Part shown: positions 42,456 through 52,032 of the stretch, piece by piece
Position numbering within the stretch: the stretch's first letter is position 1
Layout of the letters: each line of letters begins with the position of its first letter
Origin: Meiothermus sp. CFH 77666
GTDB taxonomy: Bacteria; Deinococcota; Deinococci; Deinococcales; Thermaceae
DNA: 52,127 bases
Assembly: GCF_017497985.1 (NCBI RefSeq)
Contig: NZ_JAGDFV010000025.1
Span: 1 to 52,127 of the forward strand
Reading direction: 5' to 3'
The notes under the pieces: model-generated
What the model saw: only the letters and a program-made list of their open reading frames with translations
What the model was told of the DNA's origin: nothing
Database searches by the model: none
Translations under genes and position numbers: made by a program

Positions 42456-44716
42456 CCCACCGTACGCCCAAAACCGTCGTTCGACCCGTCCGACGCCCTG
42501 CTCCAGCAGCACCCACCCAGGTGATTCGCGCCGGCGGCTTCCTGGGGTCGCTCCGTATCTGGCAAAAACTTTTGCTCATCGTACTGGCTTTCTCAGTAGC
42601 CGGAATCGTTCCTCTAACAACCATTTATTTATCTGAGCAGCGCCAGTCTGAAGGCATTTACAATCAAATTTTGGGGTTACAGCTTGCACAGGGTTTCTTT
42701 GGTCTTATTCAGCAGGTTAGCGAGTATCGGCGCCATAGCCTGGACAATAAAATCCTGGGCAGCAACGCGGATCTGGCTAAGGAAGCTGAAGATGTAGACA
42801 AGGCCTTTCAGCAAATTACCCAGATGAACGAGAGTATTCGGGATCGCTTCGGTCTGGGCAGAACTATCGAAGAAATCCAGCAAGAATGGACAGGTATCAA
42901 AAACAAAAGCCTGGCCGCAGGCAATGAGGCGATTTTTGAGATGCACCACGAGCTAATCGCGCATTTGCGCCAAGCTCTGGAGCAACTTAGCCTGTCTTCA
43001 GGCCTACTCCTCAGCTCAAGTTCCGATGTGTTTCTCTTTACCGAAACGACTTTGCGTCATTTGCCCGAGCTACGCGAGACGCTGGCCCAGCTTCGTTTCC
43101 TCGGCATGAAGGTACTTGCCCGCGGATCGGCCCTCATTTACGAACGAGAGCAAATCATTAACTTGCTCAGACAAGCTGAAGGCATCAGCGAAAAAATCTT
43201 GCTAAGCCTAACCCAGACCAAGCTGCGAGAATCGCGCGACCTCGAGGCCATAGCGCTGGAAATGGAGCAGCTATCAGCTGAAGTCGGATTCATGAACACT
43301 TTGGTTACCAACTCCATTCTGGCCACAGCCCGCCCTGTCCTTCGCCCTGCCGAGTATGGAAATGCATTTGTACAGACCAACTCCAACATCACACGTCTAG
43401 GCCAGGATTCACTCGAGGTACTTGGCAGGTATATCGCAAAACAGTGGAGCAACGCTCAGCAGCGGCAAACTCTTGTGTTTGTAATGGTTGCTATAGCGCT
43501 GGTTCTGGCCCTGGGCATCGTAGGAACGGTGGCTCGTTCGATCACTGGGCCAGTAGGGCAGTTGTTTGCGGCTTCTCTGCGCTTGCGCAAAGGCGACCTT
43601 GGGGTTCAGGTGCCGGTTCAGTCCTCCGACGAACTCGGTTCACTGGCCCGCACCTTCAACGAAACCACTATGCAGCTCAAGGCCAAAGCGGAGGCCGATG
43701 CCGAGCAGCTTCGCCAGAGCCAGCTTTTGCAAGAAAACATCGGCGCTTTCCTGAACGTGGCCATGGACATTGCCCAGGGCGACCTGACCAAGCGCGGGCG
43801 GGTGACCGAAGATGTACTGGGCAACGTGGTAGACGCGGTAAACCTGACGGTCGAAGAGATTGCTTACCTCCTCAAGCAGGTGCAGACGGCTACCGAGATG
43901 GTCAACCAGGGCGCTGCACAGATGGCCCAGATCTCAGAAAGCGTGCTCGAGAAAGCCGAGTCGCAGGCCGAACTTTCGGCCAGAGCCCGGATCGAAGCCC
44001 TGGACGCTTCCGAAACCATCCGTGACATGGCCAACCAGATCGTGCAGGGCACGGGTCTGGTGATGCAGGCTAAAGAAGCCGCGCTGGAAGGCAAAGATGC
44101 GGTACAAAACACCCTGAGCGGCATGCAAAACATCCGCCGCGAGGTACAGAGCATCGCCAAAAACATCAAGGGGCTTTCGGATCGCTCCCTGGAGATTTCT
44201 GAAGTGGTAGATACCATCACGCGCATCGCCAAGCAAACCAACCTGCTGGCCCTGAATGCCGCTATCGAAGCGGCCGGCGCCGGTGAGGCGGGGGCTCGCT
44301 TCGCGGTGGTGGCCGACCAGGTACGTAAACTGGCCGAGGACTCCGCCCGTGCGGCCCAGCGCGTGAGTCTTCTGGTCAAGGGGATTCAAACCGAGATTCA
44401 AGGGGTGGTGATCTCGGTAGAAGGCGGCACCCGCGAGGTGGAGCAGGGTTACCGCATCGCTACCGAGGCCGGTAGCAAGCTGGAACAGATCGCCCTCCTG
44501 GCCCAACAATCTGCCGATGCCGCGCGCTATGTGGCGCAAGCTGCCCAGGCACAGGTGAACCGGGTCGAAGAAGTAACGGGCGTGGTGCAGGACATCTACA
44601 ACACCGCCCTGCAAACCGACGAGGAAAGCCGCAAAGGCCGCCAGACTGCCGAGGAACTGCGCGCTCTGGCCCAGCAACTGAGCCAGAGCCTGACCCGCTT
44701 CCGGCTGCCAGCCTAA
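42452..44716 (+). CDS. PilJ-like methyl-accepting chemotaxis protein
   Basis: A 754-aa chemoreceptor: a Pro/Arg-rich cytoplasmic N-terminus (1-35), membrane helix 1 (about 38-60), a helical extracytoplasmic sensor domain (about 62-330), helix 2 (about 335-358), a HAMP domain (about 359-412, [14 protein letters not shown]), a second HAMP-like segment with [20 protein letters not shown], then the long signalling hairpin whose tip is [20 protein letters not shown] (about 592-611). It ends in FRLPA, without a CheR-binding pentapeptide. The layout is that of PilJ receptors. It overlaps the MHYT gene by 4 nt, so co-translation is likely. Confidence 0.92.
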   Translation: MTHRTPKTVVRPVRRPAPAAPTQVIRAGGFLGSLRIWQKLLLIVLAFSVAGIVPLTTIYLSEQRQSEGIYNQILGLQLAQGFFGLIQQVSEYRRHSLDNKILGSNADLAKEAEDVDKAFQQITQMNESIRDRFGLGRTIEEIQQEWTGIKNKSLAAGNEAIFEMHHELIAHLRQALEQLSLSSGLLLSSSSDVFLFTETTLRHLPELRETLAQLRFLGMKVLARGSALIYEREQIINLLRQAEGISEKILLSLTQTKLRESRDLEAIALEMEQLSAEVGFMNTLVTNSILATARPVLRPAEYGNAFVQTNSNITRLGQDSLEVLGRYIAKQWSNAQQRQTLVFVMVAIALVLALGIVGTVARSITGPVGQLFAASLRLRKGDLGVQVPVQSSDELGSLARTFNETTMQLKAKAEADAEQLRQSQLLQENIGAFLNVAMDIAQGDLTKRGRVTEDVLGNVVDAVNLTVEEIAYLLKQVQTATEMVNQGAAQMAQISESVLEKAESQAELSARARIEALDASETIRDMANQIVQGTGLVMQAKEAALEGKDAVQNTLSGMQNIRREVQSIAKNIKGLSDRSLEISEVVDTITRIAKQTNLLALNAAIEAAGAGEAGARFAVVADQVRKLAEDSARAAQRVSLLVKGIQTEIQGVVISVEGGTREVEQGYRIATEAGSKLEQIALLAQQSADAARYVAQAAQAQVNRVEEVTGVVQDIYNTALQTDEESRKGRQTAEELRALAQQLSQSLTRFRLPA

Positions 44717-44730
44717 GCAGGGGAACACAT

Positions 44731-47049
44731 ATGGCTTTGCAACGCAACCTCCGAGAAGTAGAAGTCAAACAACTGGGACTCCTGGGCGCCCAGAGCCGGA
44801 AGGTGCGGGTAGATGCCGAGACCGTCGAGGCCACCAACACCGGGTTCTTTGGCAATCTCCGCATTCCCTACAAGCTGGCTTTGCTGGTCATCCCCCTCCT
44901 CTTCCCCATCTTTTACCTGCTCTTCTCGCTGGTTTCTGAGCAGCGCAGCGACATCAACTTTGTGCGGGCGGAAAAGCAAGGGGTGCTTTTCTTGCAGCAA
45001 ACCAGCACCCTGATCAAGGCTATCGCCGAACACCGCGGCATGAGCGCTGCGGTACTGTCTGGTAACCGTGATTTGGCCATAGACAGGAGCAAAAAGGCCG
45101 AGGAAATCAGGCGCAATTTGCAGCTTATTCAACAGACGAATCGGGCCCAGGGCGACCCTTTTGGCCTGGGAAAAGACCTCGAGGCCCTGGAAGCTAGCTG
45201 GAACACCCTTCAAGCCGTAAACTACAGCGCCAACCGCAGCTTTATCGAGCATACCCGCCTCATTCAGCAGCTTACCGGCATCAACGAGAAGATCGCCTCT
45301 GGCTCCAACCTGTTGCTCGATCCCACCAAGCAGAGCTACTGGCTGGTGGACACCGTAGTCTATCGCCTGCCGCCGGTGGTAGAAACGTTGAGTCAGGTAC
45401 AGGGTCTCGGCGCTGCCGCACTGCAATCAAAAACCCTTTCTCCCGAACACGAAAAACGCTTGAGCGGCCTGCTGGCCTCCCTGGCAATCCGGGGCACCAA
45501 TTTAGGCGAAATCCCTTCGCTTACAGCCCCCCTGGAGCGAACGGTGCGAAATGCACTGGCTGCCAATCCTGTACTCGGAAACGCATTGAGCGAGCAGGTC
45601 AATTCAGCCCGCGCCATTACCGAGTCGGCAGTCGATTTAACCCGGCGGGAGGTTCTGAGCAAGCAGTTAGCGCTGGAGCCTGCGATATATTTTGAGCAAC
45701 TAAGCCGTCCATTAGATGCCTACTTTGCCGTGAACCACGCTGGCTTGTCGCAGCTCAACACCGTACTCGAGCAACGCCTGGGTCAACTGGTCAACAACCA
45801 AGTGCTCAGCTTGTTCATCGTGATCTCCACCCTGGTACTTGCGCTGTTGCTGATTGTGGGGGTACTGAACTCCATCCTGGCGCCGGTGCGCGAACTCACC
45901 AAAACAGCCCGGCATCTGGGGGAGGGTAATCTTTCGTCGCTGGTACATTTGCGCTCCAACGACGAGCTGGGGCTGGTCGGCAAAACCCTCAACCAGTCCA
46001 TCCTTACCCTGCGAAGCCTGCTAGAGCAACGAGAGGAAGAACGTCAAAGGGGTCTACAGCTACAACAAAGCGTGCGGCGTTTTCTCGACGTTGCTTCTGA
46101 GATCGCCCAGGGCGATCTGACCAAGCGCGGTGAGGTGAGCAACGATGTACTGGGCAACGTAGTGGATGCGGTAAACCTCACTGTGGAGGAGATTGCCCTG
46201 CTGCTCAAGGAAGTCAAGCAAGCCGCCGAGTCAGTAAACCAGAGCGCGGCTCAGATGGATCAGCTCACCTCCTCCATTGCCAGAGGCGCCCTCTCACAGG
46301 CCAGGGAAGTGAGTCAGGTGCAGCAAGAGACTCGAGTAGTGACCTCGAGCATCCGCCAGATGGCCGAAAGCGCGGGTCTCACCGCTCAGGCTGCGCAGCA
46401 AACCCTCGAGTCGGCCCAGCAAGGCCGTCAGGCCGTGACCCAGACCCTCTCGGGCATGAGCGACATCCGCCGGGAGATGCAGGCCATCGCCGAGAACATC
46501 GGCGGGCTGGCCCGGCGCTCCGCCGAAATCGAGAACATTACCCGGGTACTCGAGGACTTCGCTTCCCAAACCAACCTGCTGGCCCTGAACGCCTCTTTCG
46601 AGGCCGCCGGGGCCGGGGCCGCAGGCCGACGCTTTGCCATCATTGCCGAGGAGATTCGCAAGCTGGCCGAGGAGTCGGCCCGCGAAACCAACCGCGTAAG
46701 CCTGCTGGTGCAGCAGGTGCAAAGTGATATTGCCAGGGTGGTCGAGCAGGTACAGGAGGGGGTACGCGAGGTAGAGACCGGCTATGGGGTAGCCCAAAAT
46801 GCAGGGAGCCGCCTCGAGGAAATCGCCAGACTGGCCGCGCAATCCGCAAGCCTGGCCCAGGAAATCTCGGGGCTGGCCCAGAGCCAGGTATCGGTGGTGG
46901 AACGGGTGGATCAGGCCGTGCAGAAAATCGCTCTCACCGCCCAACAAACCGGAAACGAGAGCCAGGAGGGCCGTCAGTCCGCCGAGGCCATGCGTGTTCT
47001 GGCCCAGGAGCTTTCCCGAAACCTGAGCCGCTTCCGCCTGCCCGATTAG
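44731..47049 (+). CDS. PilJ-like methyl-accepting chemotaxis protein, second copy
   Basis: A 772-aa paralogue of the preceding receptor, with the same plan. Membrane helix 1 at about 46-68; the sensor domain contains EHRGMSAAVLSGN, a pattern resembling nitrate/nitrite-sensor (NIT-like) four-helix domains, then helix 2 (about 358-380), HAMP with SNDELGLVGKTLNQS, the repeated [20 protein letters not shown] and the tip [20 protein letters not shown]. The tip differs from the canonical one at 'NASFEAAGAG' but stays close to the first receptor. It starts 14 nt after that gene with AGGGGA before the ATG. Confidence 0.92.
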   Translation: MALQRNLREVEVKQLGLLGAQSRKVRVDAETVEATNTGFFGNLRIPYKLALLVIPLLFPIFYLLFSLVSEQRSDINFVRAEKQGVLFLQQTSTLIKAIAEHRGMSAAVLSGNRDLAIDRSKKAEEIRRNLQLIQQTNRAQGDPFGLGKDLEALEASWNTLQAVNYSANRSFIEHTRLIQQLTGINEKIASGSNLLLDPTKQSYWLVDTVVYRLPPVVETLSQVQGLGAAALQSKTLSPEHEKRLSGLLASLAIRGTNLGEIPSLTAPLERTVRNALAANPVLGNALSEQVNSARAITESAVDLTRREVLSKQLALEPAIYFEQLSRPLDAYFAVNHAGLSQLNTVLEQRLGQLVNNQVLSLFIVISTLVLALLLIVGVLNSILAPVRELTKTARHLGEGNLSSLVHLRSNDELGLVGKTLNQSILTLRSLLEQREEERQRGLQLQQSVRRFLDVASEIAQGDLTKRGEVSNDVLGNVVDAVNLTVEEIALLLKEVKQAAESVNQSAAQMDQLTSSIARGALSQAREVSQVQQETRVVTSSIRQMAESAGLTAQAAQQTLESAQQGRQAVTQTLSGMSDIRREMQAIAENIGGLARRSAEIENITRVLEDFASQTNLLALNASFEAAGAGAAGRRFAIIAEEIRKLAEESARETNRVSLLVQQVQSDIARVVEQVQEGVREVETGYGVAQNAGSRLEEIARLAAQSASLAQEISGLAQSQVSVVERVDQAVQKIALTAQQTGNESQEGRQSAEAMRVLAQELSRNLSRFRLPD

Positions 47050-47057
47050 GAGTCTGT

Positions 47058-49814
47058 ATGTCTGCCCCAACCACCCCCGATCTGCTGCAAAGTTTCCTCG
47101 ATGAGGCCTGGGAAACCGTGGCGGTGTTTGAGCAGGCTGCCGAGTTCCTGGCCATCCAGCGCCACGAACCGCTGGTGGTCATGGCGCACCGGCTGAAGGG
47201 TTCGGCGGGGCTGTACGGCTTTCCGCAAACCTCCAACCTGGGGGCCCTGGCCGAACGCATCCTGGAAGCAGCACCGCACTACACCCAGAGCCAGCAGGCC
47301 AAGGTGGTGGAGTTCATGGGTCAGGTGACGGCGGTGCTGATCACAGCCCTGGAGAACATCGCCATTCACGGCGAGGAGGGCCGGGTGGGCCTCGAGCTAG
47401 GCCGCCTGGGAGCCGCCGAGCTAATCCGGGAGCTTACCGCCCTCAACCCCGAGGCCTTTGTCCGCGAGACCCCCGAGCCCACCAAAGAAGCCGCCCCACC
47501 CCCCCCAAGCGGCGTGGTAGCGGAGCTGCAAAGTTTCTATCGGCAAAACGCCGAGTTCTGGGAGTTTTTTGCCCCCGAAGCCCTGGAAAACCTCGACCAT
47601 GTGGGCAACGCGCTGGTGAGCCTGCAGTCCGGCGATGAGACCGGTGAACACCTGCGGGCGCTGTTCCGGGCCATGCACACGGTCAAGGGCGCGGCCTACT
47701 CGGTGGGCTGTAAACCCATCGGCGCCCTGGCCCACCAGCTCGAGGATCTGATGGTAGCAGTACGCGAAGGGCACAAACCCTGGAGCCACGAAATAGCCCA
47801 GGTGATGCTGGAAGGAGCGCAGGTACTGGGCAGGATGATTGCAGTGGCTGAGGGCAAAGACCCCCAGGCCCAAAGCCTGGACGGCCAGCTCTTTGAGCTA
47901 CAAAGCCAGCTGGCGCTTTTGCTGGGCAAAGAAGCCCCCGCCAACCCCCAGGCCCAGCCAGCCCCCGCCAATCCCCCTTCGGCGCCCGCAGCCTCTCCCC
48001 AACGGGCCCGCCCCAGCAGCACGGCTTCGGTGCGGGTCAGCCTCGAGCGCCTCGATGCCCTGCTCAACCTGGCCGGCGAGACCCTGGTCACCCGCTCGCG
48101 CCTGGAGCTACTGGCCCAGCGCTTCGAGGAGATGGATCACCTGCTGGAGACGGCCCGCCAGCGGCTCTTGCGCACCACCACCGACTTTGAAAATCGCTAC
48201 CTCAACCCCCGCCTTTCGCTGGCGCAGGAAGCCCCACACCCCGGTCAAACCCCCCAGGCCCAGAGCACCCTGGGCAAGACCGTGCAGGAGCTTTTTTCCG
48301 AGCTCGAGTTCGACCGCTACGACGACCTCAACATCCTGGCCCGCTCCATCCAGGAGATGACCAGCGACCTGGCCGAGGTTCGCAACAGCCTGAGCGAACA
48401 GATCAAAGCTTTCCGCCAGGAAACCGAACAGTTCGAAAAGCTCTCCCAAAGCTTGCGCGAGGAAGTTAACCGCGCTCGTCTGATTCCCATTGGCCGCTTC
48501 TATCAGCGTCTCACCCGCCAGATACAGCAAATCGCCGGTGAGAAACCCGTCCAGATACGGTTCCTGGGAGAGCAGGTCGAGATTGACTCGGTGCTGCTCG
48601 ACGGCCTGTCCGAAGCCCTCATCCACCTGGTCAACAACGCGGTCATTCACGGGCTGGAGAGCCCCGAGGAACGCCGAGCCAAAGGCAAGGAAGCCCAGGG
48701 CACCCTGACCATCCGCACCCTGCAGCAGCGCAACACCCTGGTGCTGGAAATCAGCGACGATGGCCGGGGTATCAACCTCGAGGCGGTCAAGCAAAAAGCC
48801 TTAGAAAAGGGGCTACGTACCCAGGAGCAGATTGAGGCCATGCGCCCCGAGGAAGCCGTTCAGCTCATTTTTATTCCTGGGCTCTCCACCGCCGAGGTGG
48901 TCTCGGATGTGGCCGGGCGCGGGGTAGGCATGGATGCTGTAGCGGCCACCATCCGTCGTCTGCGCGGCGATCTGACCGTGGAAACCCGCAGTGGGCTGGG
49001 CACTACCGTCCGCCTGCGCGTCCCGCAGAACCTGGTGGTTTCGGACATTCTGCTGCTCCAGACCGGCGGCCAGGTGATCGCCCTTCCCCGCGAGAGCCTC
49101 CTGACCCTGCTCACCGCACCGGCCGACCAACAGACCGTCACCTACGAAGGCAACCCCATCCCCATCAAACCCCTCAGCACGCTGCTGGGCTTGCCTCCCG
49201 TAACGCAGGAAGAGTATGCCCTGGCGGTGGTGGAAGGTCGGGGTGGGGCCCTGGTCGCGCTGGCCGTCGAGCGTTTCATTGGCTTGCAGCAAGCCCTGGT
49301 CAAACCCCTCACCGCCCCCCTCTCGGAGTTACCCCACCTGATGGGTGCGACCATCTCGGCGAGCGGCGAGGTCATCCTGGTCTTGAGCCCGAGCGGCCTC
49401 CTCTCGCTGGACACTGCCATGCCCATCCACACCCGCATCGAGACCGCCCCCACCCAACGGCATCCGGTGTTGTTGGTGGACGACTCACTCTCGGTTCGCA
49501 AGGTGGTGGCGCAGATGCTGCGCAAGGCCGGGCATCAGGTGGTTACCGCAGCCGATGGGCAGGAAGCCCTCGAGCTCCTGGAACAGCAACCCTTCCAGGC
49601 CGTGGTTACCGACCTCGAGATGCCCCGCATGTCGGGCTTCGAACTGCTGGAAGAAGTGCGGCGTCGCCCCAACCTCGCCCACTTGCCCATCGCGGTGCTG
49701 ACCACCCGGGCCTCCTCCAAACACCGCGACCTGGCCGTCGAGCTTGGTGCAAATGCCTACCTGACCAAGCCCGCCGACGAGGTAGAATTGGAAAAGTTTC
49801 TGCAGGGGGTGTAG
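47058..49814 (+). CDS. CheA/PilL-like hybrid histidine kinase with two Hpt domains
   Basis: A 918-aa hybrid kinase, the centre of the chemosensory pathway. Two Hpt domains carry phospho-histidines H44 (AHRLKGSAG) and H207 (MHTVKGAAYS); a Pro/Ala-rich linker (about 293-322) leads to a dimerisation region (about 325-485), the ATPase domain (N box HLVNNAVIHG, G1 DDGRGI, G2 GRGVGMDA), a CheW-like domain (about 655-790) and a C-terminal receiver with D852 (VTDLEMP). The region between the dimerisation motif and the ATPase is longer than in E. coli CheA. Only two Hpt domains are present, fewer than in Pseudomonas ChpA. It starts 8 nt after the second receptor. Confidence 0.94.
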   Translation: MSAPTTPDLLQSFLDEAWETVAVFEQAAEFLAIQRHEPLVVMAHRLKGSAGLYGFPQTSNLGALAERILEAAPHYTQSQQAKVVEFMGQVTAVLITALENIAIHGEEGRVGLELGRLGAAELIRELTALNPEAFVRETPEPTKEAAPPPPSGVVAELQSFYRQNAEFWEFFAPEALENLDHVGNALVSLQSGDETGEHLRALFRAMHTVKGAAYSVGCKPIGALAHQLEDLMVAVREGHKPWSHEIAQVMLEGAQVLGRMIAVAEGKDPQAQSLDGQLFELQSQLALLLGKEAPANPQAQPAPANPPSAPAASPQRARPSSTASVRVSLERLDALLNLAGETLVTRSRLELLAQRFEEMDHLLETARQRLLRTTTDFENRYLNPRLSLAQEAPHPGQTPQAQSTLGKTVQELFSELEFDRYDDLNILARSIQEMTSDLAEVRNSLSEQIKAFRQETEQFEKLSQSLREEVNRARLIPIGRFYQRLTRQIQQIAGEKPVQIRFLGEQVEIDSVLLDGLSEALIHLVNNAVIHGLESPEERRAKGKEAQGTLTIRTLQQRNTLVLEISDDGRGINLEAVKQKALEKGLRTQEQIEAMRPEEAVQLIFIPGLSTAEVVSDVAGRGVGMDAVAATIRRLRGDLTVETRSGLGTTVRLRVPQNLVVSDILLLQTGGQVIALPRESLLTLLTAPADQQTVTYEGNPIPIKPLSTLLGLPPVTQEEYALAVVEGRGGALVALAVERFIGLQQALVKPLTAPLSELPHLMGATISASGEVILVLSPSGLLSLDTAMPIHTRIETAPTQRHPVLLVDDSLSVRKVVAQMLRKAGHQVVTAADGQEALELLEQQPFQAVVTDLEMPRMSGFELLEEVRRRPNLAHLPIAVLTTRASSKHRDLAVELGANAYLTKPADEVELEKFLQGV

Positions 49815-49903
49815 CTAGAGCCTTATCCGGCATCCCTGATAAGATCTTCATCAGAAACGCTATTTACAGGCATCAGGAGTACTGTCTTGACAAAGGAGAT
49901 TCT

Positions 49904-50644
49904 TTGATGAAAGCTCTGATCCTCACCGGTCAACCCAAGCGGGGTGTCGCACTCAAAGACAGCTTTACCCTGTCGGGGTTTGACGTTCAGGTCGAGGATA
50001 GCGCCCTTTATGCCATGACCCTTCTGGAGCGCAGCCGACCCGATGTGATCGTCAGTACCGCCTCGCTCAGCGACCTGAGCGGGGCGGAGTTCTTCGACAT
50101 GGTGCGCTCCGACCCCCAGCTTGCTCTGGTGCCGTTTGTCCTGCTCGACGACAGTACTGCTCCCAGAGCCAGCGACCTGGATCTGGTACTGCCCCTTGAA
50201 ACGCCTGTGGCCGAGGTTGTTCGCAGCGCTTACAAGCTGATTCTCGAACTCACCCGCAAGACCTACATCTCCGAACCTGCCAATCCCGTCGCACAACACG
50301 GCATCCAGGGTCAGCTGGGCGATATGAGCCTGTTTGAGCTGGCCCAGTGGCTGGCCAAGTCGGCCAAGACCGGGCGCTTGCGGGTCGAGGTTGAAGGCGA
50401 CAGCGCCAGTTGGCTCTTTAGCAAAGGCCAGCTCATCCATGCCGAGTACGCCGGCAAGAGCGGCGAAGATGCCGTGTTACACCTGCTGCTCGAGGCTGAG
50501 CAGCAACAAAAAGGGCACTTTCACTTTGAACCCCTGACCGAAGCCGATTTCTTCCTGGAGCCCGTCACGATTCGCAAAAGCACCGACCAGCTCCTACTTT
50601 CCCTAGCTGTAGAAATGGATCATCGGCAACACGGCATCAACTAG
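49904..50644 (+). CDS. Pseudo-receiver with C-terminal DUF4388 (PatA-like) domain
   Basis: A 246-aa cytoplasmic protein. The N-terminal part (about 1-115) keeps the receiver fold but not its chemistry: the acidic pair is replaced (ILTGQPK), and the phospho-acceptor position is T51 in VIVSTASLSDLSG. The C-terminal part (about 130-240) matches the PatA/DUF4388 pattern: GIQGQLGDMSLFELAQWLA, TGRLRV, FSKGQLIHAEYAGKSGEDAV and GHFHFEP. Such proteins are frequent in cyanobacterial and myxobacterial regulation. AAAGGAG lies 8 nt before the ATG. It probably acts as an unphosphorylated adaptor in this chemosensory system; this is an inference. Confidence 0.8.
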   Translation: MMKALILTGQPKRGVALKDSFTLSGFDVQVEDSALYAMTLLERSRPDVIVSTASLSDLSGAEFFDMVRSDPQLALVPFVLLDDSTAPRASDLDLVLPLETPVAEVVRSAYKLILELTRKTYISEPANPVAQHGIQGQLGDMSLFELAQWLAKSAKTGRLRVEVEGDSASWLFSKGQLIHAEYAGKSGEDAVLHLLLEAEQQQKGHFHFEPLTEADFFLEPVTIRKSTDQLLLSLAVEMDHRQHGIN

Positions 50645-50819
50645 GTGCGCGTACCCTATCCAGTGCGTTCGTTGACCCCCAGGCATACACTGGAAGGAAA
50701 GTGCTCCTTGGATTTGGTATGAGAAATGGGTGCCTGGTCAGTAGCCTTTGCTTCATTCTTGCAGTAATGGTCACACATCACCAGTTCAGGCCGCTTATGG
50801 TTCTACCATTGAGGTAGTT

Positions 50820-51773
50820 ATGCAAGGAGCCAAGGTTCTAGTTGTTGACGACAGCACCAGCGTACGGAAAGTGCTGGAGAAGCTGTTGTCCACCCGTGGC
50901 CTGGTCGTCACGACCAGCGAGTCTGCCGAACAGGGCCTCGAGGCGGTCAGCCACAACCCACCCCACCTGGTAATCGCCGATGTGGTCATGCCCGGCATGA
51001 GCGGTTTTGAACTCTGTCAGATGCTCAAAATGCGCGAGTCCACTAAAGGGGTGCCGGTCATTCTGATTTCGGGCATCATCAACGAGGGCGTGGTGGCTCA
51101 GGCCCAACAGGCGGGTGCCTTCGATGTGGTCTCCAAACCCTTCACCCCCGACGACCTTTTCCCCAAAATCGAGCGTGCCCTCAATGCCGCTAAAGAGGCA
51201 ATTCGCAACGTAAGTGAGCCTTCACCAGCCCCCAGTCTAACTGCAACGCCGGCTTTCACACTAGCCCCAGCCCCAACCCCTGTTGCGTCAGCCCCGGCTT
51301 CTAGCGCACCTGCACCGATTGCAGCCGGCCAGGCCGAGCCCCCAACCCTCCCCCAACCGGCCCCTGCGCCGATTTCGCCTACGCCCAACATACCCGCCAA
51401 CGCACAACCCTCCCATCCAGCGCTGCTGGATGGGCTAAAGCCTTTTTTAGAAAAGCCCGAGATTGAAAGTGTTCTGGTAATAAGCAATACGGGCCAGTTG
51501 CTGGGCTGGGTGGGCCAAACCATCGAAGAGCCCGACCTGCTGGCTACCTACCTCCACACCATGCTCTCCATCTCGGGCGTGATGGGTGAAAAATACCACC
51601 TCTCTTCTATCCAAAGTCTGGGCCTCGAGTATCTCGGCAAAACCGTCATGGTAAACCGCATCAGCGATAAGGCTGCACTGGTACTCATGCTGCGGGGCAC
51701 CGGCGGAACGGGTGTCATTCGCTATCTGGTACTCAAACAAATGCCGCAACTCAAAGCCGTGTTGGGCGAGTAA
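50820..51773 (+). CDS. Response regulator fused to a roadblock/LC7-like domain
   Basis: A 317-aa protein with an intact receiver (acid pair D10/D11, phospho-acceptor D54 in IADVVMP, K106 in VSKPFTP), a Pro/Ala-rich flexible linker (about 132-200), and a C-terminal domain of about 115 residues: ESVLVISNTGQLLGWVGQTI, then a long helix, and strands KTVMVNRISDKAALVLML. This order and the 'v.ii...G.ll' opening strand resemble roadblock/LC7 (MglB-type) domains. ATG 50820 with GAGGTAG before it is chosen over a frame open from 50748. It is the last gene before a terminator; MglA is not in the window. The roadblock call is by pattern only. Confidence 0.75.
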   Translation: MQGAKVLVVDDSTSVRKVLEKLLSTRGLVVTTSESAEQGLEAVSHNPPHLVIADVVMPGMSGFELCQMLKMRESTKGVPVILISGIINEGVVAQAQQAGAFDVVSKPFTPDDLFPKIERALNAAKEAIRNVSEPSPAPSLTATPAFTLAPAPTPVASAPASSAPAPIAAGQAEPPTLPQPAPAPISPTPNIPANAQPSHPALLDGLKPFLEKPEIESVLVISNTGQLLGWVGQTIEEPDLLATYLHTMLSISGVMGEKYHLSSIQSLGLEYLGKTVMVNRISDKAALVLMLRGTGGTGVIRYLVLKQMPQLKAVLGE

Positions 51774-51790
51774 CCCAAATTGTATAGCCC

Positions 51791-51820
51791 ACGCAGGAGA
51801 CCCCAACCTCCTGCGTGTTT
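51791..51820 (+). terminator. Terminator of the chemosensory operon
   Basis: ACGCAGGAG (51791-51799) pairs perfectly with CTCCTGCGT (51808-51816) across 8 nt, followed by GTTTTG. It lies 18 nt after the last stop codon. Confidence 0.85.
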
Positions 51821-51836
51821 TGCTGCTCAGGGGGTG

Positions 51837-51865
51837 TTGACAGAATTTGGAGTATTCGGTACTCT
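51837..51865 (+). promoter_or_regulatory. Strong promoter of the 23S rRNA unit
   Basis: A perfect -35 TTGACA (51837-51842), a 17-nt spacer and TACTCT (51860-51865) form the best promoter in the window. The predicted transcript starts near 51872 and runs about 160 nt before the mature 23S end. No 16S gene intervenes, so the 23S unit has its own promoter, as in Thermus. Confidence 0.85.
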
Positions 51866-51871
51866 CTTCGT

Positions 51872-52032
51872 TGCGCCCCAATAGGCAAGCGGGTGCGAGG
51901 ATCATGAAAAAGGGGTAGTAGGCAAGAGAGGGAAGTCCATCCTGGACGTCATCTATTGTGCAAGCGATAGAGCGGTTTAGGGTGGGTGTGAATAGACCTG
52001 ATCTCTGGGGGGAACCCTGGAGAGGGAATAAA
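51872..52032 (+). ncRNA. 23S rRNA leader (precursor segment)
   Basis: The stretch between the promoter and mature 23S start is non-coding and contains several short purine-rich tracts (for example GAGAGGGAAG and GGAGAGGGAA) that could form the 5' side of the processing stem. Its 3' partner lies outside the window. Confidence 0.45.
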
